Below are positions 47,729 through 58,280 of a DNA stretch of 64,000 nucleotides, in pieces. A program made the position numbers and the translations under genes. The notes below the pieces were generated by a model. That model was not told the DNA's origin, ran no database searches, and saw only the letters and a list, made by a program, of their open reading frames with translations. How positions within the stretch are numbered: the first letter of the stretch is position 1; each line of letters begins with the position of its first letter. Origin of the DNA: Saprospiraceae bacterium (GTDB lineage Bacteria > Bacteroidota > Bacteroidia > Chitinophagales > Saprospiraceae); contig JADJGA010000012.1 in NCBI GenBank assembly GCA_016708265.1, forward strand, positions 62,001 through 126,000, in the 5' to 3' direction.

Positions 47729-47820
47729 GCCACAAGGATACACAATCACTAAGATTCACTAATCCTATATGCTTGTATTATAAGCCTTTGTGTAAATTAG
47801 TGGCTTTCTGACTTCGTGGC
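47729..47820. repeat. Degenerate intergenic palindrome
   Basis: The element opens with GCCACAAGGATACACAATCA and closes with a complementary CTTCGTGGC. No gene was seen in 47666-48242 apart from this and a promoter. Confidence 0.45.
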
Positions 47821-48059
47821 AAATTCCATTTTTCACATTTTCAGAGTGGACGCAAAATTAAAATTAAATCAAAAATATGAAAAAAAACTGGTATAATATT
47901 TATTTTGATGATACTTATACAATATAAAACGAAAGTTCATCTGTAAAAAATTTTAGAATCATCTTTTTTTTCATTCACGCATAGTTTTCAGACTTTTAAT
48001 TAAAAGAAACAGGTGTTCAAAACTATTCAAATTAAGTGTTGAAATTATATGCAGATAAT

Positions 48060-48091
48060 TTTGATTTTTATTTAAAATTGATTTAATTTTG
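48060..48091 (+). promoter_or_regulatory. Bacteroidota promoter-like site upstream of the Kelch gene
   Basis: TTTG (48060-48063), a 20-base spacer and TAATTTTG (48084-48091) match the consensus. The start codon is 151 bases downstream, so the leader would be long. Confidence 0.5.
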
Positions 48092-48242
48092 TATATATTT
48101 TAATCATTTTCATGGCAGGTTATTGATGTTTTAGTTTGATTTTATTTTGAGGAGATATTTTTTTTGCCACTCAAAAGTAAAATCGCTTTGAAAATTTAAT
48201 GGATTTTTATTTCATCTGATTAATAATTAAAAATCATTTAAT

Positions 48243-49505
48243 ATGAAACACAAAATGATATCTATCAATTCAGGTCTTTTGACTGTAATTTTTTTGTTTG
48301 TGAGCCTGATGACTGTAAAAGCCCAGGATTTTAACTGGACAAAAAAGTCAAACATGATCTATAAGAGTGCTGCTTTCGCGTCATGTGAAATGGATGGGAA
48401 AATATATGCTGTCGGTGCTACAAATGGAGCAATCCATAATAATGAATATGGTGATGCATATCTTCAGGTTTATGACATCGCCCAAAACAAATGGAGTCTG
48501 GGCCCTTTGATGAAATATCCGAGAATGATGCTCGGTGTTACCCAGGCAGAAGGAAAAATCTATGCCATAGGTGGAGGCTGGAGTTCCTATCTCTCTAAAA
48601 AAATTGAAGTATACGATCCAATACTTAAAACCTGGACCGAAAAAACAGAAAGACCTAAAGCCAGCAGTGCTTTTGGCACTTGTACCATCAATGGTAAAAT
48701 ATTTACATTTGGTGGCACTTCAGGTGATGGAAAGTTTTCGGGATATATTTATGACATTGCCACCGACTCATGGGCTGAAATGACTGAAATATTGGTGCCT
48801 TCCGTGGGAATTGCCTTTGTGCAAAATAATGGAAAAATTTATGCTATGGGTGGTGTTAATAAAGATTATAATACAATAAAAACAGTGCAGGTCTATGACA
48901 TTGCGTCAGATAAATGGGAGTTAAAATCAGATATGCCACAGGCACGGTTTGGATCTACTGCTGTCGTAGATGGAAACAAGATCTATGTTTTTGGAGGTGC
49001 TGTTTTCCCATCCAATACAGCTACAAATAATATTCAGATTTATGACATTGCTACAGACACATGGGCAGAAAACAATTTGCTACCTGTTTCAACTCAGTGG
49101 AGTTCATCTGTGAAGTGCTCTTCAAATAATAAGATCTATTTATTGGGTGGTGAAGATAAATGTATGATGACATATACTAATGCTGTTATGCAGAATTTCT
49201 TATATGAGCTTGATATTAAAACATCAGGGATCATTGAATCAAAAGACCAGACAGTTACATTTGATATTTTTCCTGATCCGGCTACCAATGAAATAAATAT
49301 ACACCTGGATACTGACAGCAACCGTTTGGCAGATATTGAAATTCTGGATATTAATGGTATTATCATCAATTCGGTGATGTGGAAATATGGGAAAATTAAA
49401 GATGGAATTATTACGATCAATATCGGAGATATGACACCTGGTATTTATCTTTGCCAGGTAAAAATCGAAGGGAAAATGGCAGTGAAAAAATTTATTAAAC
49501 TATGA
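48243..49505 (+). CDS. Secreted Kelch-repeat protein with T9SS domain
   Basis: A 420-residue protein with a signal peptide (LLTVIFLFVSLMTVKA). About six Kelch repeats follow, each with a Gly-Gly pair and spaced Tyr and Trp (YAVGATNGAIHNNEY, YAIGGGWSSYLSKKIEVYDP, FTFGGTSGDG, YAMGGVNKDY, YVFGGAVFPSN). They would form a beta-propeller. A type IX sorting domain (FDIFPDPATNEINI to the end) targets it outside. It sits between the GH53/CotH pair and the GH2-GH53 gene. Its ligand is unknown. Confidence 0.9.
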   Translation: MKHKMISINSGLLTVIFLFVSLMTVKAQDFNWTKKSNMIYKSAAFASCEMDGKIYAVGATNGAIHNNEYGDAYLQVYDIAQNKWSLGPLMKYPRMMLGVTQAEGKIYAIGGGWSSYLSKKIEVYDPILKTWTEKTERPKASSAFGTCTINGKIFTFGGTSGDGKFSGYIYDIATDSWAEMTEILVPSVGIAFVQNNGKIYAMGGVNKDYNTIKTVQVYDIASDKWELKSDMPQARFGSTAVVDGNKIYVFGGAVFPSNTATNNIQIYDIATDTWAENNLLPVSTQWSSSVKCSSNNKIYLLGGEDKCMMTYTNAVMQNFLYELDIKTSGIIESKDQTVTFDIFPDPATNEINIHLDTDSNRLADIEILDINGIIINSVMWKYGKIKDGIITINIGDMTPGIYLCQVKIEGKMAVKKFIKL

Positions 49506-49606
49506 GACAACAATTATTCTGGTTCCATGATTTAACAATAGTTTTATAATTGCTACATTTACTTTAAAAATCAGATACTCGTACTTTTATTTCTAAAAAA
49601 TATTTT

Positions 49607-52330
49607 ATGAACAGATATCAATTGATAATTCCTGTTGTGTTGAGTTTTATTTCATTAAGTATTTCACAGATATCAATTTCAAGTCTTGATGAAAACTGGA
49701 AATTTCACCCGGGACATGCAGCAGATCCGGTTAAAGATTTCAATTATGGGGTTGGTCCGGTGTTTTATAAAACTACATCGGAGAGAAATACGGCTATTGA
49801 TCACAGTTTTGATGATACTGACTGGAGATCTGTCGATCTGCCACATGACTGGGCAGTTGAGTTACCATTTGTAAATTCTGATAATTTTGATGTGATGTCG
49901 CACGGATATAAACCTGTCGGTGGATTATTCCCGGAGACAAGTATAGGCTGGTACAGGAAGCATTTCATGGTTTCAAAATCCGATTCTCTTAAGCATTTTC
50001 AGCTTAAGTTTGACGGCGTGTTCAGGGATGCAGAATTCTGGATAAATGGTTTTTATCTCGGAAATAATAAGAGTGGCTACATCGGTGTGACTTATGAAGT
50101 TACAGATTTTATCAATTTCGATAAGGAAAATGTGATCGTTGTGCGTGTTGATGCAACTCAATATGAAGGCTGGTTTTATGAAGGAGCAGGAATTTACAGG
50201 CATGTGTGGTTGATATCAGGCAATGATATACGGATTGCCGATGATGGAATATTTATATATTCAACTCAAAAGAATGACAGGGCAGTAATTTCGGCTGAAA
50301 TTGAGATTGAAAATCTTTGCAGCATTAAAAACGAAATTGAAGTTATCACAGAGATTTTTGACAGACAGGGAAGACTTGCCGGATCTACGAAAGTTCAGAA
50401 ATTTAGTATTGATGGATTGAAAAATTCAAATATCAAACAAAACATAACAGTAAAAAATCCAAGATTGTGGGATGTTGATGATCCGTACCTTTACGGAGTC
50501 GTCATAAGTCTTTACAAAAATAAAAAACTGGAAGGAAGAGCAGAAAAGAGATTTGGGATCAGGTCAATAGATATCAGACCAGACGGGGTTTTTCTAAATG
50601 GGAAATACATCAAACTCAAAGGCACAAACAATCATCAGGATCATGCCGGAGTAGGGTCTGCATTGCCTGATTATCTTCAATATTACAGAATACGTTTACT
50701 GAAAGATATGGGTTGCAATACAATAAGAACATCGCATCATCCACCAACTCCTGAATTGCTGGATGCCTGTGACAGCCTTGGCATGCTCGTTATGGATGAA
50801 ACCCGATTGCTCAACAGCGGAACTGAATATCTGGAGCAGTTCAGAAAACTGATAAAAAGAGACAGAAGCAGAACTTCGGTTTTTATGTGGTCAATAGGGA
50901 ATGAAGAAGGATGGGTACAGGGTAATGACAGAGGTAAAAAGATAGCCAAAACCATGATTGAAATTCAACAGTCAATGGATCCTGGCAGATTAAGTACTTT
51001 CGGAGCCGATCTCCCTCAAAGAGGATCAATGCCTAATGTGTTTACAGGGATCAGCGAAGTCATACCCGTAAGGGGATTCAACTACAGGGAGGATGCTGTA
51101 GAATCATACCACAGAGCCAAACCTCTTCAGCCTGTAATCGGTACAGAGATGGGAAGTACGGTAACAACGAGAGGTATTTATAAAACAGATTCAAGCAGAT
51201 GTTACCTGCCGGATATGGATGTCACTGCTCCGTGGTGGGCATCCACCGCTGAAAAATGGTGGCCTTTGGCAGCCCAAAATGATTACTGGCTCGGAGGATA
51301 TATCTGGACGGGTTTTGATTACCGGGGTGAACCAACACCTTTTCACTGGCCAAATATAAATTCACATTTTGGTGTGATGGATATGTGCGGATTTCCGAAA
51401 AATATCTATTATTATTATCAGAGCTGGTGGAGCGATAAAGATGTTGTTCATATTTTGCCACACTGGAACTGGCATGGAAAGGAAGGACAGCCAATCGATG
51501 TCTGGGTATACAGCAATGCAGATAAAGTAGAGCTGTTGCTGAATGATAAAAGTCTTGGGATCAAAGAAATGCCGCGCAATGGACATCTTCAATGGAGTGT
51601 AAACTTTGAACCGGGGGAATTGAAAGCAGTGGCATATAAAAAAGACCGGAGTTTTTCAGCAGTTCGTAAAACTTCAGGAAAGGCAGCCGGAACACTCGTC
51701 ACGGCTTATAAGACAACAATGATAGCTGACGGAAAAGATGCTACAGTCATCAATATCACTGCTGTCGACAACCGAAACCGTGAAGTTCCTGATGCAGACA
51801 ATTTACTTCATTTTTCAGTAAAGGGAGATGCAAGGATAATCGGAGTTGGTAATGGTGATCCGAGCAGTCATGAGCCCGACAAATGCGAAGATGGAAAATG
51901 GCAGAGAAGACTTTTTAATGGTAAATGCCAGGTAATACTTCAGGCAGGTAAAACACCGGGAACAATTATAGTAGAGGTCAAAAGCGATGGGCTGTGGGAC
52001 AATTCTGCTGAAATATTCTCAATTCCGCTTCAGCAATCATCATTTTCTGTTAATGAGAAAAAGAAATCAAAAAGAAAAACACCTGAAACTGGAAATATCA
52101 TAGGAGCAGATATCTCATTTCTCCCTGAACTCGAGGATAAAGGAATAAAATTTTCAGACAAGGGAGTCCGGAAAGATGCGATATATATACTGAAAGATCA
52201 CGGTTTCAATTATATCAGACTTCGTATTTTCAATGATCCGGCAGGAGAAAAAGGTTATTCCCCTGAAAAAGGTTTTTGCGACCTTAATAATACACTGGCA
52301 ATGGCAAAAGAGTCAAAAAAGCAGGTATGA
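49607..52330 (+). CDS. GH2 beta-galactosidase, fused to the start of a GH53 domain (frameshifted)
   Basis: A 907-residue frame with a signal peptide (IIPVVLSFISLSISQ). The sugar-binding and immunoglobulin-like domains of family GH2 come first. The catalytic barrel has the acid/base Glu in WSIGNEEGW and the nucleophile Glu in VIGTEMGS. After about residue 800 a Lys/Ser-rich linker (VNEKKKSKRKTPET) leads into the N-terminal part of a GH53 galactanase (GADISFLPELEDKGIKFSDK, FNYIRLRIFNDP). The frame stops at 52328-52330 because an A6 run (52315-52320) is one base short; seven A give KESKKAGMKLLLDFHYSD and join the next frame. The intact protein would be about 1130 residues. Confidence 0.9.
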   Translation: MNRYQLIIPVVLSFISLSISQISISSLDENWKFHPGHAADPVKDFNYGVGPVFYKTTSERNTAIDHSFDDTDWRSVDLPHDWAVELPFVNSDNFDVMSHGYKPVGGLFPETSIGWYRKHFMVSKSDSLKHFQLKFDGVFRDAEFWINGFYLGNNKSGYIGVTYEVTDFINFDKENVIVVRVDATQYEGWFYEGAGIYRHVWLISGNDIRIADDGIFIYSTQKNDRAVISAEIEIENLCSIKNEIEVITEIFDRQGRLAGSTKVQKFSIDGLKNSNIKQNITVKNPRLWDVDDPYLYGVVISLYKNKKLEGRAEKRFGIRSIDIRPDGVFLNGKYIKLKGTNNHQDHAGVGSALPDYLQYYRIRLLKDMGCNTIRTSHHPPTPELLDACDSLGMLVMDETRLLNSGTEYLEQFRKLIKRDRSRTSVFMWSIGNEEGWVQGNDRGKKIAKTMIEIQQSMDPGRLSTFGADLPQRGSMPNVFTGISEVIPVRGFNYREDAVESYHRAKPLQPVIGTEMGSTVTTRGIYKTDSSRCYLPDMDVTAPWWASTAEKWWPLAAQNDYWLGGYIWTGFDYRGEPTPFHWPNINSHFGVMDMCGFPKNIYYYYQSWWSDKDVVHILPHWNWHGKEGQPIDVWVYSNADKVELLLNDKSLGIKEMPRNGHLQWSVNFEPGELKAVAYKKDRSFSAVRKTSGKAAGTLVTAYKTTMIADGKDATVINITAVDNRNREVPDADNLLHFSVKGDARIIGVGNGDPSSHEPDKCEDGKWQRRLFNGKCQVILQAGKTPGTIIVEVKSDGLWDNSAEIFSIPLQQSSFSVNEKKKSKRKTPETGNIIGADISFLPELEDKGIKFSDKGVRKDAIYILKDHGFNYIRLRIFNDPAGEKGYSPEKGFCDLNNTLAMAKESKKQV

Positions 52331-52998
52331 AACTTCTTCTTGATTTTCATTACAGCGATTACTGGGCTGATCCCGGAAAGCAATACAAGCCTGCTGCCTG
52401 GCAAAATATCAGTTTCGAAGCTTTGAAAGATTCGGTTTATAACTATACAGTAAATGTAATTACGGCATTAAAACAACAGGGGACAACTCCTGACATGGTA
52501 CAGATCGGCAATGAAATAAATCATGGTATGCTGTGGCCTGAGGGCCATGTCAATAATCTGGATGGGCTGGCTCAATTGTTTAAATCAGGACATGATGCCG
52601 TATTGAGTGTTGATCCTTCAATTATTATCATGCTTCACATTGCACTGGGAGGTCAAAATGACGAGACAGTATTTTTCTTAGACAATATGCTGAAACGCGG
52701 AGTGGAATTCGATGTGATAGGGCAATCTTATTACCCTCAGTGGCATGGTACACTTGATGATCTGAAACACAATCTTCATGATATGCTGAAAAGATATGAT
52801 AAGGAATTGATTGTGGTTGAGTATTCCTCAAAGAAAAAAGAGGTAAATGACATAATTTTCAGCCTGCCTCAAAATAAAGGCAAGGGATCATTCATCTGGG
52901 AACCACTCAGCACCTGGGAATATATTTTTGAACCGGACGGCAAATCTAATGACCTGATGCAAATTTATGATGATTTGAAAAGGAAATACCTGAAATGA
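52327..52998 (+). CDS. GH53 galactanase, C-terminal part of the GH2-GH53 fusion
   Basis: This 223-codon frame continues the GH53 barrel of the preceding frame: FHYSDYWADPGKQYKPAAWQ, the acid/base Glu in QIGNEINHGMLWPEG, GQSYYPQWHGTLDDL and the nucleophile Glu in LIVVEYSSKKKE. The GH53 half is complete once the frames are joined. As a separate protein it would lack the N-terminal barrel strands and a signal peptide, so independent function is unlikely. Confidence 0.85.
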   Translation: MKLLLDFHYSDYWADPGKQYKPAAWQNISFEALKDSVYNYTVNVITALKQQGTTPDMVQIGNEINHGMLWPEGHVNNLDGLAQLFKSGHDAVLSVDPSIIIMLHIALGGQNDETVFFLDNMLKRGVEFDVIGQSYYPQWHGTLDDLKHNLHDMLKRYDKELIVVEYSSKKKEVNDIIFSLPQNKGKGSFIWEPLSTWEYIFEPDGKSNDLMQIYDDLKRKYLK

Positions 52999-53075
52999 AG
53001 TAAAGTAATTTGTTTTTAGAAAATATATATGTACAAAAAAAATACAAAAAGGTAACCGCCCACCATTTCAGGATA

Positions 53076-53440
<365 letters not shown>

Positions 53441-53443
53441 GAC

Positions 53444-53506
53444 GATAAACAGGATGATGATCTAAATGCAGATTTCATTATGACTAATTTAATTCAAATG
53501 TTATAA
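53444..53506 (+). pseudogene. Possible C-terminal fragment of a lost gene
   Basis: Immediately after the junk block one frame codes for DKQDDDLNADFIMTNLIQML and ends at TAA 53504-53506. It could be the end of a gene whose body lies in the unresolved stretch. Nothing else supports this. Confidence 0.25.
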
Positions 53507-53590
53507 AGTTATACTCAATAAGCTGATATAAAATTTTATTAACAAAATAGTCAATTGATTAAATCGAGTAATTTTTAAAAATACATTAAC

Positions 53591-55529
53591 ATGAAATTAT
53601 TTTTTAGAGATTTTAATATTTTTATTCCCTGTTATCCTGTCATCCCAGACTGACAGCATCTACAATGATGACCCAAAGCAGTATCTGCCCGTCGGTATGG
53701 AAGTTGCAAAATATCATTTTTACTCCGATACTGGCTTGCTTCGTGTCGACGAATCACGGGTTGAACCTCCATTCTGGTGGACAGGAATGAAGAATCAGGA
53801 ATTGCAGATTTTGATTTATGACAGAGATATCACAGATTTTGATGTCAGCCTAAAAACTGCTGAAGGAGTTGAATTGGTTGATGTTAAAAGAGTTCCCAAT
53901 CCTAATTACCTTTTTGTGAATGTGAGGATCACAGGTCAGGTTAATCCGGGCTTTTTTGACATCATTCTGGAGAAAGAAAATATTGCCAAAAGATACAGAT
54001 ATGAACTGAAAGAACGTGAAGTTTTCAATTCAGCAAAAAGGGGCGTGGATAATTCAGACTTCATTTATCACATCATGCCCGACAGGTTTGCCAACGGTGA
54101 TATCAGCAATGACAGCTATGCAGATATGAGGCAGAGAGGGATAAACAGAAGCAAAATGTATTTCCGTCACGGAGGAGATATACAGGGTATCAGAGACCAC
54201 CTGGATTATATCAGGGAATTGGGAGTAACGGCAATTTGGTTGACTCCAATCCTTGAAAACGATCAGCCTTATGCATCATATCATGGTTATGCTATTACAG
54301 ATATGTATAAGATCGATAAAAGATTCGGTACTAATGAATCGTACAAAGAATTTGTAGACTATTGCCATAATAATGGGATAAAAGTAATAAAAGATGTTGT
54401 CCTTAATCATATTGGCCACGAAAACTGGCTGATGAGAGATATTCCCGATGCTGACTGGCTGCACCAGTGGCCGGAGTTTACAAGATCCAATTTCAGGGCA
54501 GCTATCGTGCATGATCCTTATAGGTCTGAATACGATATTAAGCAGTTGAAAGAAGGATGGTTTGACTATTCCATGCCTGATCTCAACCAGGACAACCCTT
54601 TATTAGCTACCTATTTGATGCAGAATAATATATGGTGGCTTGAGTATGCAGGACTCGATGATTACCGCATTGATACCTGGTTCTTCCCTGACCATAATTT
54701 TTTAAATCAGTGGGTAAGCCGGATGAAGGAAGAATATCCCGACCTCAATCTTTTTGGTGAAACATGGGTACAGAACGTAAGCGAACAGGCTTATTTCACA
54801 GTACATGATACCACTAAAGATGAATTTGCACCAAATCTGCCCTCTGTCCTCGATTTTCAACTCAATTTTGCCATAGAAGATGCTTTCACAAAAGAGACTA
54901 GCTGGACGAGTGGATTGTCAAGATTGTATTATACTCTGGCACAGGATCATTTATATCAGGATCCATATAAAAATGTGATTTTTCTCGACAATCATGACAA
55001 AAGCAGGATATTTACAACTGTTGGAGAAGACATCAATAAGCTGAAAAGCGCAATCGGACTGTTAATGACACTGAGAGGAATACCCGTACTTTACTATGGA
55101 ACCGAATTGCTTTTCAAAGGGGATGCCAATCCGGATGGCAACGTAAGACAGGATATTTCAGGGGGTTGGCAAGAAGATAAAATCAACCAGTTTGTTGCCT
55201 CAGGACGGACAGGTAGTGAAAATGAGATCTTCAATTACATTAAAAAGATATCAGAATACAGAAAAACCAACACAGCATTGCAAACAGGGAAATTGACACA
55301 ATTCGTTCCTGAAGAAGGAGTCTATGTTTTTTTCAGATATGATAATACAAAAAAAATAATGATTGTCCTGAATACCAATAATTCCGAAAAGAAAATAAAA
55401 ACTAAGAGATATATTGAGTTTTTGAGCAATGCAAAATCGCTGAAAGATATTTTTTCAGATGAAAATATCACTGATTTATATGAGCTAAAGCTTCAGAAAA
55501 ACAGCATTAGCATACTGGAGGTGAAGTAA
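53591..55529 (+). CDS. GH13 alpha-amylase / cyclomaltodextrinase-like enzyme (5' frameshift)
   Basis: The GH13 barrel shows YHIMPDRFANGD, FRHGGDIQGIRDHLDYI, DVVLNHIGHEN, catalytic DYRIDTW, LFGETW and FLDNHDK. An N-terminal beta domain precedes it. ATG 53697 is the first in this frame, but upstream lies a signal peptide (LFLEILIFLFPVILSSQTDS) from ATG 53591 in the next frame. A T6 run (53600-53605) read as T5 joins them, giving about 645 residues. It is then a secreted, neopullulanase-like (SusA) enzyme that fits the adjacent Sus genes. The exact product pattern cannot be told. Confidence 0.9.
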
Positions 55530-55652
55530 GTCTGAATAATGAAAGTTATGCTTCTGATCTTAAAAATGTTATTGGCTCTGGTGCTATGGGTGTTTAAAAA
55601 GTAATTATTCTTATTAAAATGATATTTTAGCGATACCATATATGATTAAATA

Positions 55653-55693
55653 AACGCACTTTGCGTTTTTGCGCCTTTGCGTCTCTGCGTGAA
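55653..55693. repeat. GCGTTTTTGCGCCTTTGCGT word repeat
   Basis: A repeat of the words GCGTTTTTGCG, CCTTTGCGTC and TCTGCGTGAAA. It belongs to a dispersed intergenic family; a reverse form (CAAAGACGCAAA) is at 16964-16976. The interval 55530-55847 holds no gene otherwise. Confidence 0.55.
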
Positions 55694-55847
55694 ATAGCAA
55701 AAATAGCCATTTTAATTAGCCTCAGCTATTACAAAAGGCAGCCAATTTAATAACAAACTTGATTCCCGTATAAAAATTCGAGATCCTATTCCGGAGCGGT
55801 TTGCTGGAAAAAGTACCTGCCAAGGCAAACTTAGTACTTTTAAATAC

Positions 55848-56216
55848 TCATTTTCTAATTAATCCCGCAGTTAAAACAAGCCAACCTGCTATAAAACTCA
55901 ATCCTCCAAATGGGGTGACAAACCAAATGTATTTTGCAGCTATTGCACCTGTGGTAATTGCATATAGCGAACCTGAAAAAAACAAAATACCTGCCAAAAA
56001 AAGTATTCCGACCGTATTTTTATATTTATCTGATATCATTGACAGATTTTGAACGACAAAAATTGCCAGCACATGAAATATCTGATATTTTGCTGCGGTT
56101 TCCCAGTTTTTAATCTGCTCTCCAAGGATTTCTTTTAAACCATGGGCTCCAAATGCTCCCATGGCAACTGCAAGTGCTCCAAGTATTGCTGAAATAATTA
56201 AGATTTTTTTATTCAT
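55848..56216 (-). CDS. DUF423-family membrane protein
   Basis: A 122-residue inner-membrane protein with about four helices. GALAVAMGAFGAHGLKEIL at the N-terminus, TAAKYQIFHVLAIF and FVTPFGGLSFIAGWLVL are typical of the DUF423 (YgdD) family, whose function is unknown. It is unrelated in sequence to the Sus genes and lies between the GH13 gene and the SusE/F-like gene. Confidence 0.9.
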   Translation of the reverse strand: MNKKILIISAILGALAVAMGAFGAHGLKEILGEQIKNWETAAKYQIFHVLAIFVVQNLSMISDKYKNTVGILFLAGILFFSGSLYAITTGAIAAKYIWFVTPFGGLSFIAGWLVLTAGLIRK

Positions 56217-56281
56217 AATGGCATCGTTTTCTGGTAAAAGTAACTTTGAAAAAACATAAAAAGAATTGACTCCTTTATAAA

Positions 56282-56313
56282 AAATAAGGTTGCCGACTTC
56301 GACAACCTTATTT
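56282..56313 (-). terminator. Rho-independent terminator
   Basis: A perfect 11-bp stem pairs AAATAAGGTTG (56282-56292) with CAACCTTATTT (56303-56313) around a 10-base loop. It follows the stop of the SusE/F-like gene on the minus strand. Confidence 0.75.
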
Positions 56314-56334
56314 GTATAAAATTGATATTACTTA

Positions 56335-58134
56335 TTATTTCAAAATGCTGAATTGTTTACCAACAATAAATTTCTCAGAAACTATATTTATAAAATAGCC
56401 TCCTGCATTCAGTCCTGAAACATCAAGGCTGATGCTGTCATTTGAATCATAATCACCTGACATCATCATTTTGCCTGACATATCAAATACTTTTATGCTT
56501 ACATTTTCATTGATATTCATAGCTGAAAGATCGATATTCAGATCCTGCGCTGTAGGATTTGGATACACATTGATAACTGAAGGATCCAGGATATCATGTG
56601 TCGCTGATGAAGCTGTAAATACATATTCTCCTGTGAGGGTATTGAATACAACATCCCATGTACCGGCGGTACACCAGATATTACCTTTGTCTTGAGCACC
56701 AATTCCACTTGGGAATAAATGGTCTACATTTCCCCAGTTTACAGTCCATGCTGAATTGGCTCTGAATTTAATTCCGTTGTCAGATAAGGCAGGATCAGCA
56801 GTTGTTAGTACAAAACCTTTACCGGTCCAGATTTGATCATTTTCCGGAGAAATGGTCAAATAGGTGTCAACATCCCAGCTATTTGCAGGACCATTGAGCC
56901 CGACAATTGATATCTGATCATAAACTACAAAGGCTTCGAAATTGTATGCTCCTGTCAGTGAATTGAAAGTTATTTTATATCTGCCTGCTGCAACCGGAAT
57001 ATTTGCACCTTCCTGAACACCTGTACCTGCCGGAAAATCAGGTCCTCCCCAGTTGAATGTCCAGTCATGGTTGGCTCTGAATTTGGCTTCTCCCTGAACC
57101 AACTCATAAGTGCCTTTCCAGATCACAGAGTCTTCTGTTGACTGAGTAAGATCGAGATCTTTGTCCCAGTTCTCACCTCCCGGTACTGCATTTCCGATCA
57201 GGCTGATCTTGGTATAATTTTCAAGTTTCTGGAAATTATATGCCAGTGTTGCTGTATTGAATGAAACCCTGTATTTGCCTTCTGTAACAGCGATATTATC
57301 ACCACCCGGAATACCGGTTCCTGCGGGGAAAGTTGTTCCACCCCAGTTGATTGTCCAGGCATGGTTGGCTCTGAATTTTACCGAGCCATTTGTCAGTTGA
57401 ATGTCAGCTTTCCACAGATCGGGATTAGCTCCATCTTTTGTCAGGTCAGTATCAGCATCCCATCCTTTTGGTGTTGCATCTCCGATTAATCCGATAAATT
57501 CAAAATCTACTTTTTCGGCAAAATTATATGCACCGGAAAGAGTATCGAAAGTAATGAAATATTTACCTGCTTTGGCAATTGGAATATTTGGTCCATTATT
57601 CACTCCTATACCTGATGGGAAATCAACTGCACCCCAGTTTCTTGTCCATGCATCATCTTTTCTGAATTTAACATCACCAACTTTTAAATTTACTGTCAGG
57701 AAATATCCATGAGCAGATGTGTCTTTATACATGTTTGTATCATAATCCCAATTACCGGCAGTAGCGCTACCGATTATACCGATTGCTGACTCAACCTGAA
57801 AATCATACTCTCCTGAAACTGAATTAAAGATTATGTAGTATTTGCCTGCGAATACTGGAATATCCGGGCCATTTTGCGTTCCGGTACCCTTAGGGAAATC
57901 TGTTGATCCCCAGTTGATTGCCCAATCGTTATTTGCCCTGAATTTAACAGCACCATTGACCAAATCAACGTTTAATGTCCAGACAGCAGTGTCAGTAGTA
58001 CTCCTGGTCATATCAATATCAGAGTCCCATCCATTGGGAGTTCCTGATCCGATTAATCCCACTGTTGTGACCTGTGAAAACAGCGTAAGGCTACTAAGTA
58101 GAATTAAACTAAAAAATAATAAAAGTTTTTTCAT
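56335..58134 (-). CDS. SusE/SusF-like starch-binding repeat protein with T9SS domain
   Basis: A 599-residue secreted protein with a signal peptide (LLLFFSLILLSSLTLFS). Five tandem modules of about 90-100 residues follow. Each starts near a GLIGSGTPNGWD-like motif, has a central KFRANNDWAINWG or similar, and ends near KYYIIFNSVSGEYDF. They match the SusE/SusF outer-membrane starch-binding module. A type IX sorting domain closes it (INVYPNPTAQDLNI to the end). There is no lipobox, unlike classical SusE/F, so anchoring would be by T9SS. The gene is divergent from susC; a -7 box TAATTTTG lies at 58216-58223 on the minus strand. Confidence 0.9.
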   Translation of the reverse strand: MKKLLLFFSLILLSSLTLFSQVTTVGLIGSGTPNGWDSDIDMTRSTTDTAVWTLNVDLVNGAVKFRANNDWAINWGSTDFPKGTGTQNGPDIPVFAGKYYIIFNSVSGEYDFQVESAIGIIGSATAGNWDYDTNMYKDTSAHGYFLTVNLKVGDVKFRKDDAWTRNWGAVDFPSGIGVNNGPNIPIAKAGKYFITFDTLSGAYNFAEKVDFEFIGLIGDATPKGWDADTDLTKDGANPDLWKADIQLTNGSVKFRANHAWTINWGGTTFPAGTGIPGGDNIAVTEGKYRVSFNTATLAYNFQKLENYTKISLIGNAVPGGENWDKDLDLTQSTEDSVIWKGTYELVQGEAKFRANHDWTFNWGGPDFPAGTGVQEGANIPVAAGRYKITFNSLTGAYNFEAFVVYDQISIVGLNGPANSWDVDTYLTISPENDQIWTGKGFVLTTADPALSDNGIKFRANSAWTVNWGNVDHLFPSGIGAQDKGNIWCTAGTWDVVFNTLTGEYVFTASSATHDILDPSVINVYPNPTAQDLNIDLSAMNINENVSIKVFDMSGKMMMSGDYDSNDSISLDVSGLNAGGYFINIVSEKFIVGKQFSILK

Positions 58135-58162
58135 AATATACATTTTTTAAATTAAAGAAAAA

Positions 58163-58194
58163 TTTGGTTTCTAATTTTATAGTATTTAGTTTTG
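58163..58194 (+). promoter_or_regulatory. Bacteroidota promoter of the susC/susD unit
   Basis: TTTG (58163-58166), a 20-base spacer and TAGTTTTG (58187-58194) match the consensus fully, 87 bases before the susC start. The divergent SusE/F-like gene starts just to the left. Confidence 0.65.
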
Positions 58195-58280
58195 CTGCAA
58201 AATAAATACCAAATTCAAAATTATTGTATTTTTTTAATTAAAAAAAATTTTTCTGATTTAAAATGTAAAAATTTAATATT

